Translations under genes and position numbers: made by a program
Assembly (NCBI GenBank): GCA_032718475.1
Contig: JAUCBJ010004574.1
Span: 1 to 43,558, forward strand
Origin: Nemertoderma westbladi
Lineage: Eukaryota > Xenacoelomorpha > Nemertodermatida > Nemertodermatidae
Length of the DNA stretch: 43,558 nucleotides
Direction of reading: 5' to 3'
Notes under the pieces: model-generated
Databases searched by the model: none
Seen by the model: only the letters and a program-made list of their open reading frames with translations
What the model was told of the DNA's origin: nothing
In this document: one piece after another, positions 1-10,784 of the stretch
Numbering within the stretch: the stretch's first letter is position 1
Layout of the letters: every line of letters begins with the position of its first letter

Positions 1-76
1 AGAATCACACGCAAGATTAGCCAATGGTTCGTTAACTTCAAAAAATAAATCCCCGGTATTAGCATTAGGCCTAGAC

Positions 77-974
77 CTATCTAAAAATAACTACTAAAGT
101 ATCTAAAAACTGACTGGCTTGGTTTTCAGTGAGGTACCTAGATGTAGAGTGTGTCTCCAAAGAAGTAGAAGTACCCGCTTCAGAAGGCTTACAATTCTTA
201 TCATTGTCAGTTCCTCTAACATTATCCTCAGTTTCAAGAACTGAACCAGCAATACCAATTCCCGGAAAAGTAGGCCTAGGCCTACTATTAACGCAACCAC
301 CTTCATATTCCTGGAGCTTTAGGTTTAACATTAGCTTAGGTGTACCGCAAACACATTTATCAATGACATATTCCCTCAGAGTTTTGTACATATCGAGCGA
401 CTCCCCAACCATGGAACAAAATGAAAAATCATACGAATCTTTATCAGAAGGAAAGTCTAAGTCTTCTAAAGCTTTGTTAAAGTTTGTGTCACCAAATATT
501 TTCGTAACGACTGTGTCTATAGCATTACTCATGTTATCGTCCATTGGGAGAGACAATTTAATGGCATTCGACTCTCCAAGTGGTTTTCGAATCAATACCG
601 ATTCTGAAGCCTGCGAAACTTTCAGTTTTATAATGACGACGTTTGTTGATCGTGGTGGACGCCCAGCAGCAGCAGCCGAAACACTGACAGTTTGTCTACC
701 TCTGGTACGTTTCATGTTATTCTGATTGCAGTTTGATTGATTGTTATTGCAGTTTGACGTAAGTGCTGTAGTATTTTCATTTAAAGTCTGGTTTGGGCCT
801 ATTGGTAAAGTCTGAACGTCACGCTTCGACTCCCTCATCCTCATCCTCACCCATGTCTACATCATTGCCATTTATCGCATTCAGTCGATTGCCTATTTGT
901 TGCCGCAAGTCAGCCAACAATAACCGCCTACGTCTAAAGTCACGGTTTCGAGCGCTTGATGTTCTATCTGACAT
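77..974 (-). CDS. Unrecognised reading frame, possibly one exon of a host or transposon gene, with a frame slip
   Basis: Reading leftward, an ATG at 974 opens about 50 codons that are Arg-rich, then acidic, and stop near 826. A second frame (850-77, 257 residues) overlaps it within a GATGAG-type microsatellite. The overlap suggests one ancestral frame broken by slippage in the repeat, or two alternative frames. The longer part has an Asn/Gln-rich start, a middle section with an FGD..FNKALEDLDFPSD stretch and a CVCG motif, and a Ser/Thr-rich tail. I recognise no domain. The upstream flank is the 21-bp minisatellite. A GT in the last codons (near 90) could be a splice donor. It could equally be the N-terminal part of a transposon-encoded protein. 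Coding status is uncertain. Confidence 0.35.
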
Positions 975-1089
975 ATCATTTCAATAGGCCTAGACCGGTA
1001 TTAATTTTAAGAATAATAAAGTACAGTACCAGTACTGAGTTTAAAATTGAGGCGATGACCGGGCCGGCACATGGTCTGGAAAATAATTG

Positions 1090-1245
1090 TCACCCGGGTG
1101 ATATTATTTATCACCCGGGTGATATTATTTATCACCCGGGTGATATTATTTATCACCCGGGTGATATTATTTATCACCCGGGTGATATTATTTATCACCC
1201 GGGTGATATTATTTATCACCCGGGTGATATTATTATCACCCAGAA
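1090..1245. repeat. 21-bp minisatellite, 7 copies, each with a 12-bp palindrome
   Basis: Seven nearly identical tandem copies of a 21-bp unit (TCACCCGGGTGATATTATTTA) start near 1090, followed by a shortened unit. Each unit holds the perfect palindrome TCACCCGGGTGA. Because 21 is divisible by 3, the array is open in several frames on both strands, giving spurious YHPGDII and NITRVIN repeat peptides. Confidence 0.95.
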
Positions 1246-1260
1246 AAAGAAAAAATCCTA

Positions 1261-1749
1261 ATCTAATTGGCCCAAATCAGCCACCGTAGTTTTATTTAAA
1301 CTAAATAATTATATAATCGTTCAAATCCTACGAATACCACCACCGGTGTTCAGTTCTAACGCTCCAGTGAGTATTTTAATAATAAATAAATATAAAACAA
1401 TTTACTCCATCCCTAAATGTATTAAATAAATTGCAAGGCATATTATAAATAATATTATATATTTAACAAATATATTTAACCACAACTCAAAATATAGCAC
1501 ACAATGACACTACTGCCTTGAATCCCAATAAATTTCTCTAATCTAATTTACGAAAGTTATGTACGAGGCTACAAAAGCTGCTTAACAATATATTAAATAT
1601 TAAATTCAACCCCCCCCCCCCCTTTCAATTTCTTTTCAGGAAATTATCGGAAAAGTCATTGACGAAAACTATTTCAGGAAGACTCCCATCCCTAGACGTC
1701 ACTAAAATCGTAATGTAATCTTCTGCTTTATTTAATCTAAACAAAGGGT
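1261..1749. other. AT-rich intergenic sequence, no gene seen
   Basis: The stretch has no long reading frame or recognisable domain. It carries a 13-base poly-C run at 1610-1622 and otherwise AT-rich simple sequence. Confidence 0.6.
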
Positions 1750-1752
1750 TTA

Positions 1753-2201
1753 GGGGCCATCAATAAATGACGTCACGTTTTTTTTAAGACATTTTTTGAC
1801 GACGTCACGAAATGGCTACCCCCCCCCCCCCCCCCACCCCAATGTCATGTCACTCTATATAAAATTAAATGATTACTCTTATATTATTAGAACAATAAAT
1901 CTGGAATCATTTATCATCTATAAACTAACATTACAAATTACAGTAATGCGAGTTTTTCAGACATGCTCCCATGGGCACGACAGGTGGTCAGTCATGCTTA
2001 TAATGGCCATTGGTGAGACATCAGCTACTGGGTGTGCCGGTGTGGGTTCACATGGGATTGATAATCAAAACGGGTTTTGGAACTACCGCGGATGTAAGAT
2101 TTTTAGTAAAACTTTCGATTCAAAGTAAATATGACATTCTTTACAACCCCCCCCCCCCCCCCCCCCCCCCGTCCAGCGTGACGTCATTTATGGATGACCC
2201 C
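1753..2201. mobile_element. Inverted-repeat MITE with TTA target duplication (PIF/Harbinger-like ends)
   Basis: The ends are inverted: GGGGCCATCAATAAATGACG on the left and the reverse complement of GGGGTCATCCATAAATGACG on the right. TTA directly flanks both ends (1750-1752 and 2202-2204). Both TIRs contain the TGACGTCA palindrome. The 449-bp interior has no transposase frame, so the element is non-autonomous. A TWA target duplication and G-rich TIR start fit PIF/Harbinger; the superfamily is inference. Two long C runs (1819-1835 and 2147-2170) lie just inside the ends. Confidence 0.7.
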
Positions 2202-2204
2202 TTA

Positions 2205-3253
2205 TGGTTTTATAGACCAACAAACAAAAATTAATTACACGAACGGCATAATATACTAATTTATATATATATGGTACCGGGGTACGGAATGTATTAATTA
2301 AGATTAAGTATTAATTAAGTTATACAGTATAAAATATACCTAGGGTCCTACGCCCTTAAACTTATCTGGCCCGGTGGGTGTCTCACTTTTATAAATTTTA
2401 TAGATCTTGGCAAATACGAATTTGATGGTATAACACAACTTGTGTAAAATGTTTTCTGGCAATGCAACCATCTTTTTTGGTGCTATTTTGGTACCCCAGG
2501 ACGAAAAGTACAAGTAAAAGTAGAAAACATTTTGTGTTTAGTTTGATAATTCTGAAGGTATACGGGTTTTCGAGGTCGCTGATCATGGTGAAACTAGTTA
2601 TAAATATTTCTGGTAATGAAAACCAAATTTTGGTGCCATTCTGTTACCACAGAACAAAAAGTACAAGTTAGCAAAAAATTACAAACTGGTGAGACGAATA
2701 ATACAATTAGCATAAAATTTCAAACGACAAAAATCAAAAATTTGGTTGGATAATTAAACCGATATTTTTAGTGACATATTCGTGATCAGCGTCCCAGAAA
2801 ACACATATGGTTATAAAATCAATTGGATTTTGTGTTGATTTGACCCCCCCCCCCCCCCCCCCCCCCGGGTCAAATAGGGTTAATGGGCATACATGTGTGC
2901 AGGCAGAGAACTGCAAGCCGCAGGTTGCATGGTTGACCACCACTGTGTGTTAGTTATGTGAGTTAGAACCATAATTATTGACTTCGACACATATTCCGGT
3001 TAAGATTCTAATTCTAACACACCCAGCCTAGACAACCCAATTGGTTCCATATGGTTCAAAGTTCTGGCTCGCCCAACACAGAATTTCGTTTATATTTAAT
3101 AACTGCGAAACAAATAATGTCATTGCCATTGCTACTAGGAACGCGGTATAAATACGAAAAAACAACATCTAAAATAAAAATATATATTTTGTTATGAAAA
3201 TAGTCGACCACGAATTTTCAACATTTACCAGTTTTTACGAATAAAACTTATTA
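2205..3253. other. Non-coding sequence downstream of QSOX, with a diverged tandem duplication
   Basis: No gene is visible. Two related segments of about 155 bp (near 2455-2515 and 2610-2668) share the pattern of a tttggtgc core followed by aaaagtacaagt. The 14-base GATCAGCG-containing motif recurs in opposite orientation near 2572-2585 and 2780-2795. A 23-base C run sits at 2844-2866. This looks like decayed repeat sequence. Confidence 0.5.
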
Positions 3254-5182
3254 TTACAGCACAGAATGTTTGAAACAATGTCTAAATCTCCTACCCAACT
3301 TAAACCACCGACATAAAAACAACAGGATAACAAAACCAAAAACCCAAACCACGAACCAAAGAGTAAAATCGAAACCGTTAAACCCGAACCCAGACCTGCG
3401 AGCTATCGACCCAGCGTTAATGTCCCGCAATTCTAAATCAGAAAAAGTTGCCAAATTACCTGTAAAAACCGGCGAAATATTCGGGTTTCCGTCGAGCGAA
3501 TCCCACGAATAGAATCTCTTTAAATAACTCAGAACTTCGCCACGATCCCAGTAAACTTCCTGACCGTCACTGGAAGTCCGACACTGCGGACAGGCTGTCT
3601 GCGAAGGCCAAAGAGCCTTCGGGTATAACGGGTCGTCTGCCTTGTCTCCAGAGAGTCTCAGATTGACCTTATTATGTGTCTCCCAGAGCAACAGAATAGC
3701 TCGATCTCCGTCTAGACGTTTCCAATCTACAGGAGTTTTAGAAAAATTCTCGCTGCAGATTCTACAACCGAAAAACGACTTTATATACTGGAACATCACG
3801 GATAAAGCGTCTGCAGGCGCGTTTACGTCTTTCTTTGCCGAGTTTACTAGCAGCGTGTGGAATAGCGTCCACAGTCCGCAGGGGTAACCCCTTAGATGTG
3901 GCTGGCTACCACGACATCCCTGCCACTCATCGTCTACAGAAGGAATCCCGGGCAATAAAGCGTTAAATTCTTTGCCGCTTATAGATGTTAAACCGCTTAA
4001 TTTGGCGCTTATTCGGGAAAGAGAGAATGAAACTATTTTGTCCCACGGAATGTATTTACTAAGCGCTGCAACAAATCGCTGTAATGAAAGGAAATCTTTC
4101 CCTTCAATTATTTCCATATTTGGAATTTCTTGTCGCAAACTGTACGCTAATGTGTTCTCAATATCCTTTAAGTAGAAATGACTTGCATTATTTATATTTG
4201 TAGGGGAAAAAGAGGCAGGTAAAACGGATTCAAAGATAATATTGGAAGAGTTTTCTGTAATTTTGTTGTCTAATAATATTAAATCGTCTAATTGTTGTAA
4301 AATATTTGCGATTTTTTTCGGTTTCGAAATAAACTGTGGCTGCGCGGAGAGGGAAGAACCGTTGCCATAGTAATAAACGCCGGGTTGATTCCCGGGGAAT
4401 ACATGAGGAAACGATGACGTCATAGTGATGTCTGCTCGATAAACGGAAACACTTTCTCGCATCGCCCACAAAGAAGCGATCAATTCCCGCCCTAAGTAAT
4501 CTTCTGCGGATTCGAGAACAATAATAGAGTGTTTGTTACGAAGAAACTTAACATCTTCGGAGAAAAGTTTATTTAAAAAATCGGAATCAAGGAATTTAAA
4601 ATTTGGCCAACTTTTGAGTCCTTTAATAAGTGTTTTATTATGAGAAGTTTCTTCGAATTTATTTATTGAGACTTCTAGTAGGTTAGCTACTATTAATTCA
4701 GAGTCTGAAGTTCTCTTCAATGCGATTTCCTCGCCTATGTAAGGCTCAGAGGAAAAGGGTAAAAACCAACGGACTGTAGGGAAGTACATAACGTCGAAAT
4801 CGCGACATATTTTACTGTAAGTTGTCTCACCGCAGTTAATAACCCCGATTCCCAGAAGTGGATCCCAACGGGTTACACTCTTAGCGAATGCCTTCCACGT
4901 GGGCGCAAGGTTAATACAGTGGCCACACCAAGCTGAGTACATCTCTAGGACCCAGACCTTGGGACTGTTGTATATGGTATCTCGCAGGTTGTCAGCAGTT
5001 AGTACGCTCACTCCGTCTTCGACCGTGTACAGACTGGCCGGGGTCGCAGCAGTGCGGTGAAGTGACGCCATTCCTAACAGTAAAATAAGTAGGAGAAAAA
5101 AGCAAGTGAATATGTGCATATTGCTGTATTGCACTATCAGACTATTGCAGTTACAGCAGTATTGACTGATTGACAATGACAA
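3254..5182 (-). CDS. QSOX: Quiescin sulfhydryl oxidase (QSOX-type), intronless
   Basis: QSOX oxidises thiols to disulfides with O2 and FAD in the secretory pathway or outside the cell. The 642-codon frame is uninterrupted. The likelier start is Met22 (5119), which begins a hydrophobic signal peptide; Met1 would leave about 20 polar residues ahead of it. A thioredoxin domain carries WCGHC at 85-89. A degenerate middle follows, then the ERV/ALR FAD domain: YPCGLWTLFH at 433-442, the FAD-proximal CRIC at 473-476, the FAD-binding WETHNKVN at 500-507 and CPQC at 531-534. A C-terminal transmembrane segment spans about 606-624. Domain order, all three CxxC motifs and the membrane anchor match metazoan QSOX. 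The absence of introns is unusual for the family as known in vertebrates, and could mean a retrocopy or lineage-specific intron loss. Which paralogue (1 or 2) cannot be told. Confidence 0.95.
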   Translation of the reverse strand: MSLSISQYCCNCNSLIVQYSNMHIFTCFFLLLILLLGMASLHRTAATPASLYTVEDGVSVLTADNLRDTIYNSPKVWVLEMYSAWCGHCINLAPTWKAFAKSVTRWDPLLGIGVINCGETTYSKICRDFDVMYFPTVRWFLPFSSEPYIGEEIALKRTSDSELIVANLLEVSINKFEETSHNKTLIKGLKSWPNFKFLDSDFLNKLFSEDVKFLRNKHSIIVLESAEDYLGRELIASLWAMRESVSVYRADITMTSSFPHVFPGNQPGVYYYGNGSSLSAQPQFISKPKKIANILQQLDDLILLDNKITENSSNIIFESVLPASFSPTNINNASHFYLKDIENTLAYSLRQEIPNMEIIEGKDFLSLQRFVAALSKYIPWDKIVSFSLSRISAKLSGLTSISGKEFNALLPGIPSVDDEWQGCRGSQPHLRGYPCGLWTLFHTLLVNSAKKDVNAPADALSVMFQYIKSFFGCRICSENFSKTPVDWKRLDGDRAILLLWETHNKVNLRLSGDKADDPLYPKALWPSQTACPQCRTSSDGQEVYWDRGEVLSYLKRFYSWDSLDGNPNISPVFTGNLATFSDLELRDINAGSIARRSGFGFNGFDFTLWFVVWVFGFVILLFLCRWFKLGRRFRHCFKHSVL

Positions 5183-6459
5183 TGGATAAGAATTTCTGAA
5201 TGTCTAATCACTCAATCAGCCTAGACAGATAGCAGGATAGGCCTATACTGTGTACTGCTAATTGCTATAGGCATTTCTGCATTTGGATCCAAACTGGAAT
5301 CCATACCTGCATACTGCCATAGGCCTACACTATGCTGCTATGCGCCGGATTAATCCGGTGCGCTTTACAATAAAAGCGCGCCAATGTGGCGCATGGCTGC
5401 ATGGCTGCATGGCGCGCTCTAAAATCTTAAAGCGCTCCGGCTTTGGCAGGTGGCGCTCCCAAAAAGAAAAACCGGCGCCAATTTGTTCAGTTGTTGGTTT
5501 ATGGTTTACCCACCAGCCCACTACGGATACGGAAGTGCCTTAAAAATTGCATTTACCAGTTTACCGGTACTGCGGTAGGCCTAGCTGTTTAAAAATTTTG
5601 GCTCGCTTTGCTCTGTTGCTCGCCATTATTTTTTTTCTGTCTGTCTGTTGCATAGTTCATGGTTACCGTACTGGGTTAGTTACAGGGCTGGCAAAGTAGG
5701 TTTTTGTAAACCTAGGTTTTTCGTTTTTGTCGATTTTTGTCAAAAACCTAAAATTTGAAAAAAGCATAAAACTAGGTTTTTAGGTTTTTGATCACAAAAA
5801 GAGCCAAATTGCTTGTGTTTTTGAAAATTTCTGATGACAAAAATATTTTGGTTCCATGCCCATGAAAATGAAACCCACAGACTACAGGACTACAGGCGCA
5901 GACTCTTGTCTGCTTGTCTTGACATTGAGTTTCTGTCTTTAACTAAGCTGACAATAAAACCTCTCACTGCTGGACTGACTAATATTACCCTATCCCTTTT
6001 TAAAACAAAAATTAAATCGATCAGTCGGGCACTTTGTCAATATTGACATGTTGTCAATATTGACATGTTCCATGTCAAAATTGACATGATGTCAATATTG
6101 ACATGTTTTGATCATAAATTTTTTAAATATTGTGATTTGAAAAGTAAAAAATGTTTATTTGTAAAGAGAATATCTATTTTAATTAAAATATTGTAGAATC
6201 CAACCAAGTACAGATACAGCTGTACAGCAGTACTGCTGTACAGACTGACAGATACAGCTGTAGAGCAGTACGCAGTACTGAGCTCTTCAAAATTAAATTG
6301 TTTCAGTTTGAAATTTGCATTTTGAAAATATTAGCGGAAGGGGTGATGTATTCGACTCATTGCTTTCAGTGCAAAGCAGACTTATTGTCTATACTTCTGT
6401 ATTTATTGTCTAGAAACTTGCAATTAATTGACCCAATTAATTGATTGGTGATTTCAAAA
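5183..6459. other. Non-coding region upstream of QSOX, with palindromes and simple repeats
   Basis: No convincing gene is present. The stretch holds the QSOX 5' flank, a GC-rich patch around 5330-5480 with the perfect palindrome CCGGATTAATCCGG (5345-5358), an aggtttttg-rich repetitive segment at 5695-5800, and a cluster of TGTCAATATTGACA palindromes at 6035-6103. A promoter for QSOX must lie here but no core motif stands out. Confidence 0.5.
6035..6103. repeat. Four clustered 14-bp palindromes TGTCAATATTGACA
   Basis: Copies lie at 6035-6048, 6052-6065, 6073-6086 (one base different) and 6090-6103. Start-to-start spacings are 17, 21 and 17 bp. The cluster could be an operator-like protein-binding array or a simple cruciform-prone repeat. 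Confidence 0.8.
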
Positions 6460-6461
6460 TA

Positions 6462-6880
6462 CATCATGTCCGGTACCCGTAATATAGTGTCATTTTCTGA
6501 TGACACGGACCCCCCCCCCCCCCAGATTTTTCTACAAATCTTTATCATATTGCTTGAAATTGGAAACACAACTAGCAACTAGTTCCACTCACCGTCGATG
6601 ACCCCATGAAGCCGGAATTTCCGATTTTGCCTTTATATTTTTTTTATAATCGTTTTAAAAAGGTGTCTTTTGCGAAATCGCACCCTCTGTATCGTAGCCA
6701 TTCTTCACATTAGTCGTAATTTTTTCATATCATTAAAAAGCTTGCGTTGCAATGATTCCAAATATGTAACAATATCTGAATTTCGTTGAGAAACAGTTGA
6801 GATATAGGCGTTCAAAGATTGCAAGAATTATCGTTCGCTGCAAGCCATTTACTGTATTCTATTTAATGCAGGCCATTTAT
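6462..6880 (+). repeat. Single arm of the foldback repeat family also found at 23213-24087
   Basis: The segment runs from CATCATG near 6462 (preceded by TA), through CCGTAATATAGTGTCATTTT, a C run, and the CATGAAGCCGGAATTTCCGA core, to TTCGCTGCAAGCCATTTA near 6850. It matches each arm of the 23-24 kb palindromic element with scattered differences. Only one arm is present, so this is a half element or a deletion derivative. Confidence 0.75.
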
Positions 6881-7047
6881 TCTATTTAATTATAAACAAA
6901 TTATAATATAATAATATCAGACATTGATGAAGTAAGAGTAAGGACAAGTTAGATGATACCGGTAATTACTATTGATTCTAATTAAATTTAAGAAAGTTAT
7001 AGTTGGAAGAAGAATGGATGGAGATGGAGAATCCCAACGAAGGCGAC

Positions 7048-7370
7048 TCAACCCTGTATAAGAGCTCCCTGCAAGGTTGATGCCGCGTAGCCCCGCGCCG
7101 TCGCCGAACCCCAATCCACGCCATGGTCGTCGACCGCCGTGCAGGCAGAGCGAGCTAGATCGAAGCAGCGCAAACAGAAGCCTCCGGCGAATACCACCCA
7201 GTACACAAGCGAGACCCCCTCTCGCATTCCGTCCCGCCTTACCACTAGGGACTCGGCGAGTTGGCGGAGCAGGATCTGGGTCTCGAGGCACCAAACACCA
7301 TCGGTTGTACCGACCAGTGGGGTGAACTCCATCCTCCGTTCCTCGCAGATAGACCGGTAGTGATTCTTCT
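7048..7370 (-). pseudogene. GC-rich degenerate fragment resembling the C-terminal part of an invertebrate retroelement RT protein
   Basis: In the minus frames, one part reads EERRMEFTPLVGTTDGVWCL...LLRQLAESL. After a frame change comes a part reading RRRLLFALLRSSSLCLHGG..PWRGLGFGDGAGL. Together these fit a pattern I recall from the C-terminal section of LINE-like proteins in cnidarians and other invertebrates (F-x-PLV..DG..., then R-LSFA-LRA-LC-RGSR..W..LG..DGA). The identification rests on memory of that pattern, not a search. The GC content is much higher than the surroundings, consistent with inserted sequence. At least one frameshift (about 7190-7230) disables it. A plus-strand Arg/Ser-rich frame across the same bases is treated as a shadow. 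Confidence 0.4.
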
Positions 7371-7710
7371 TGACAGTCGGGGAGAAGTTCTATTTTCAAC
7401 TGAGTTGAAATTTCAACTTTATTTTTTTAAATTCAACTTTTTATTAAAATTCAACTTTAGGAGTAGGTTTGGAAATACTGAAATATGGAATTGGAATCCA
7501 TTACTGGTATTCCATTGTATAATAATTATGACATATAGCGGTAATTTAATACATCTAATAAATTCCTGTTGTATTTCAGCTAATTTGCAAATGTAATCAC
7601 TTAAAATGTTTTAAAAAAATGTAATCCCGACGGTGAAAGTTTTTATTCCATCCATTCCGTCATCCATCCGGTCTTCCATCCATTCCGTCTATATCTATCT
7701 ATTGTATATA

Positions 7711-8003
7711 TACTATTTTTTAACCACTTAACCGATTTTCGTTCTGTTTGCATACCGGTAATTATGTAGAGGAATACTCCGCGCAAAAATTCTTTTGACA
7801 GAATTTTGAAATTTTGATTCAAAAAAAGTTATAGAACTTTTCGTTTCAAAAATACCGAAAAATCGAAAAAAAAACAAAATTTGGCGATTTTTTACACAAG
7901 AAATGCCATAACTCTTTTTGAAACAAAATTTTTGTGCGGAATATTCGTCTACTGTACATAATTCTGCAAACAGAACGAAAATCGGTTGAGTAGTTAAAAA
8001 GTA
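7711..8003. mobile_element. Foldback (MITE-like) element of about 290 bp
   Basis: The left arm (tttttaaccacttaaccg, then attttcgttctgtttgca) is repeated in inverted orientation near 7965-8003, with a few mismatches. The match continues about 80 bp inward, around aattatgta and gaatattccg-type sequence. The centre is A-rich. There is no coding content. The target duplication is not clear. Confidence 0.7.
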
Positions 8004-8394
8004 GATGGAGAAACTGTCCCAAAAAAGCCAACGCGAGAAATATGAAATTAAAATTTCCTCCTGATTACAACTGACCAAAAATGCAAACATGCATATACAG
8101 CACACTAAAGTGAAAATTTTTTAAAATTTTTAAAAAATGATCTTTATTTGCGGTTTTGATACCAATAGGATAATTTTTGGCGGTGATTTCGCAAATGACA
8201 AAATATTGATACATTTCTAGGTGTTTGATTGTCTTTTTTGGTGTCAAATGTGATGCTGTGATATAGATAGATACTGTAGCAGTTAGATAGAAGTAGCTCA
8301 ATTTTGCACAAAAATGACAAAATCTATTACATTTAATAAAAGTTCAAATACTGGAAGCGCAAATCTAATTTAGAGTATCAATTTTCTATTGCAG

Positions 8395-8580
8395 TATTTA
8401 CTATATAGGCGGTCATTCAAAGACGTTTTGCATAGCGAGGAATTAATAGACCAATTGAAAAGAAGCCATTCACATTCAGTTGCGCGGTATTCCAAATTAA
8501 AACAAGCCTTTGAGACTATGCGAAAAGTAACCGAAAATCGAAAAGATCGCGTTAATGAAATACTTTCTGATATGAATCAG
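8395..8580 (+). CDS. Exon 1 (of those visible) of the 8.4-26 kb host gene
   Basis: The exon has 62 codons in phase 0, with acceptor ctattgcag before 8395 and donor cag/gttggt at 8580/8581. It is highly charged and predicted helical. Confidence 0.75.
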
Positions 8581-10711
8581 GTTGGTTTGTACGTCTTGCT
8601 TTATTAAATATATTTTTGATTGCTCATAATTAGAAAATATATAAAATATACACAACATACAGTATTTTGCTATAATGTACAGTAGATTCACATGTATGCT
8701 AACTGTATGTTTAAGTATTGACTATTGATTCTACCTGTATTTACTAAGTTCATAAATACTGTATTGTTCACATGACTCAATAGTGTCGTAGAGTACAGTA
8801 TGATTATTCTTGTTTTCAGGCAAAATTAGATGAGATCTCATCGAGACAAGATCTAAAAACACGGTCAGTTAAACAGGAGATATTTAAAGCCCAAATGATA
8901 AAAGAAGCTGTAGCTTTCCTTGGAAAATCGAGAATGAAATTGAGTCAGAAATGTTTAAAGATTAGCGAAGCTCAGGTGTCTTTAGCACAACAGATTCCTT
9001 GCACACCGAGTCAGTGGTCAACTGAAGGTGAATACACGGGTAGGTTGGATAAAATATAGTAGGCTGTACTGTTACTGTACATATCGCGTACCGGTAGTCT
9101 AGGTAGTTTATAACTTATTTCGATTGATCTTGTAGTTCTACAGTAGCAGTAAAGGTTACATAAGGGGGTTCATTTTTACTCTAAATCAGCTGTTATTTGC
9201 GTCGATTTTCCCTGGAGAGTGATTAATTTTCATTACATCATTAATACTGTATAAGGGCCTACTTGTACTGTAATAATTGCTCATGGCGTTTTAATGGCCT
9301 TTACATAAATTGCCTGTGCATAATCACGCATTGAATAATTCATATATTTTTCTTTCGATACATATTTATTATTACTATGCGGGTTAAAAGAGGTATCGAT
9401 AAAACTAAATTAAGAACATTTTTATGGTAAAATAAATTAGTAAATAAATAAGTAATACGTTAATAATAGTTACGGAGGGGAGGGGGGGGGGGGGGTCAAT
9501 TCGGCTGGTTGTGAGGATGGCATGAGACGGACAGATTAGGGACCTGTTCGAATTCAACTTTTGGTATTGAAACTTCTAGGTTCAGCATATATAGAGAACC
9601 TAGTGGAGAGTGCGGCCCAGGATATTGAAATGTCTATTCCTCCCGCTAGAGGGCTTACACGGTCCACCACGGCCCCGATATGGAGTAAAATCGACGGAGA
9701 CTCAACCCCTGAGTGGAGGGCGACGCCACCCAGCGTCGGTAAACCGAAACAGCCACGTCCAAGTATGTTAAATTCAATCCACCAAAGTCACTTACAAATT
9801 ATAAACTACTGTATATTTACTGTATACGGCAGTGTAAATAGATTTTCTCTCATTAGTATTATTGGCTTGTTTATTCAAAAAAGTAACAATAATTGAACGG
9901 TACGTTGTTTCAGAGTACAAATAACAGCACAATTAATTTAAATAAAAATATATACAAATAATGTGATATTACTTATTCTAGAAATTCGATGTTTACTACA
10001 ATATACCGTCGAATAGGCCTACATTGGGCAAACACATATTGTAGGTTGATATCAACAACAAAGTTTTGTAATGAAAGAATGACGAGGTGATGAGTAACAA
10101 ACAATATAATATAAAGACCACAAGTATGGCTTTACGAGACATACAATACATAAGTAAATATGAGAATACCGGTATACTGATGAGCAGTATACAGGTGTAC
10201 TGAACAGCAGTATAAAGATAGCTGATTAATTATAACATTCTCCCCATCCAAAAAAAATCACTAAACAAAAAAATTATAAATGGTTTTTTCAATTTACAGT
10301 TATTGTTATACTCTATACAGTATTACAGTTTTTGTTTTATTACAGTTGTTCAATGATTGGTATCATAACCATATCGTATTGGTGGTTTACGACTGCGGGT
10401 TGGTCGATAATACCTAGTAGTAGTAGATAGCCTAGGTGATTGGATTTTGGGGTCTCTGCCATGTGCTGTTACTTCTACCTCATGTATGTCGGTATCGGCA
10501 ATACTTTCAGTTTCGATGCCAAGTGGAGATACAGTCCCGCTCTCAAAAAGCATTCCTTTGATCAAACATTGATCAAACTTTGATCAAACATTGATCAAAG
10601 TTTGATCAAATATTGAAATGAACCAGGCTTATAAATCCTGCCATTGAGTTCTACCAAAGGCGCTGCACTTCAAAGTCTAGATTCCCACTGAGCCGTGTGT
10701 CAATCAAGCAG

Positions 10712-10784
<73 letters not shown>

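Noticed and set aside
1090-1245. CRISPR-like array
   Set aside because: The units are contiguous with no unique spacers, and the genome is eukaryotic; it is a minisatellite. The same holds for 22792-23130.
956-1289. Repetitive peptides (YHPGDII and ITRVILF) on both strands
   Set aside because: They arise only because the 21-bp unit is divisible by three; no coding context.
5686-5800. hAT-like terminus (CAGGGCTGGCAAAG) at 5685
   Set aside because: No matching inverted end or 8-bp duplication was found nearby.
7077-7360. Plus-strand Arg/Ser-rich frames as an exon
   Set aside because: The minus-strand reading resembles a known retroelement protein pattern better, and there is no clear splice pair.
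9561-9896. Continuous 111-residue frame as a separate gene
   Set aside because: The first two thirds are exon 3 of the host gene with splice sites; the rest is intron read-through.
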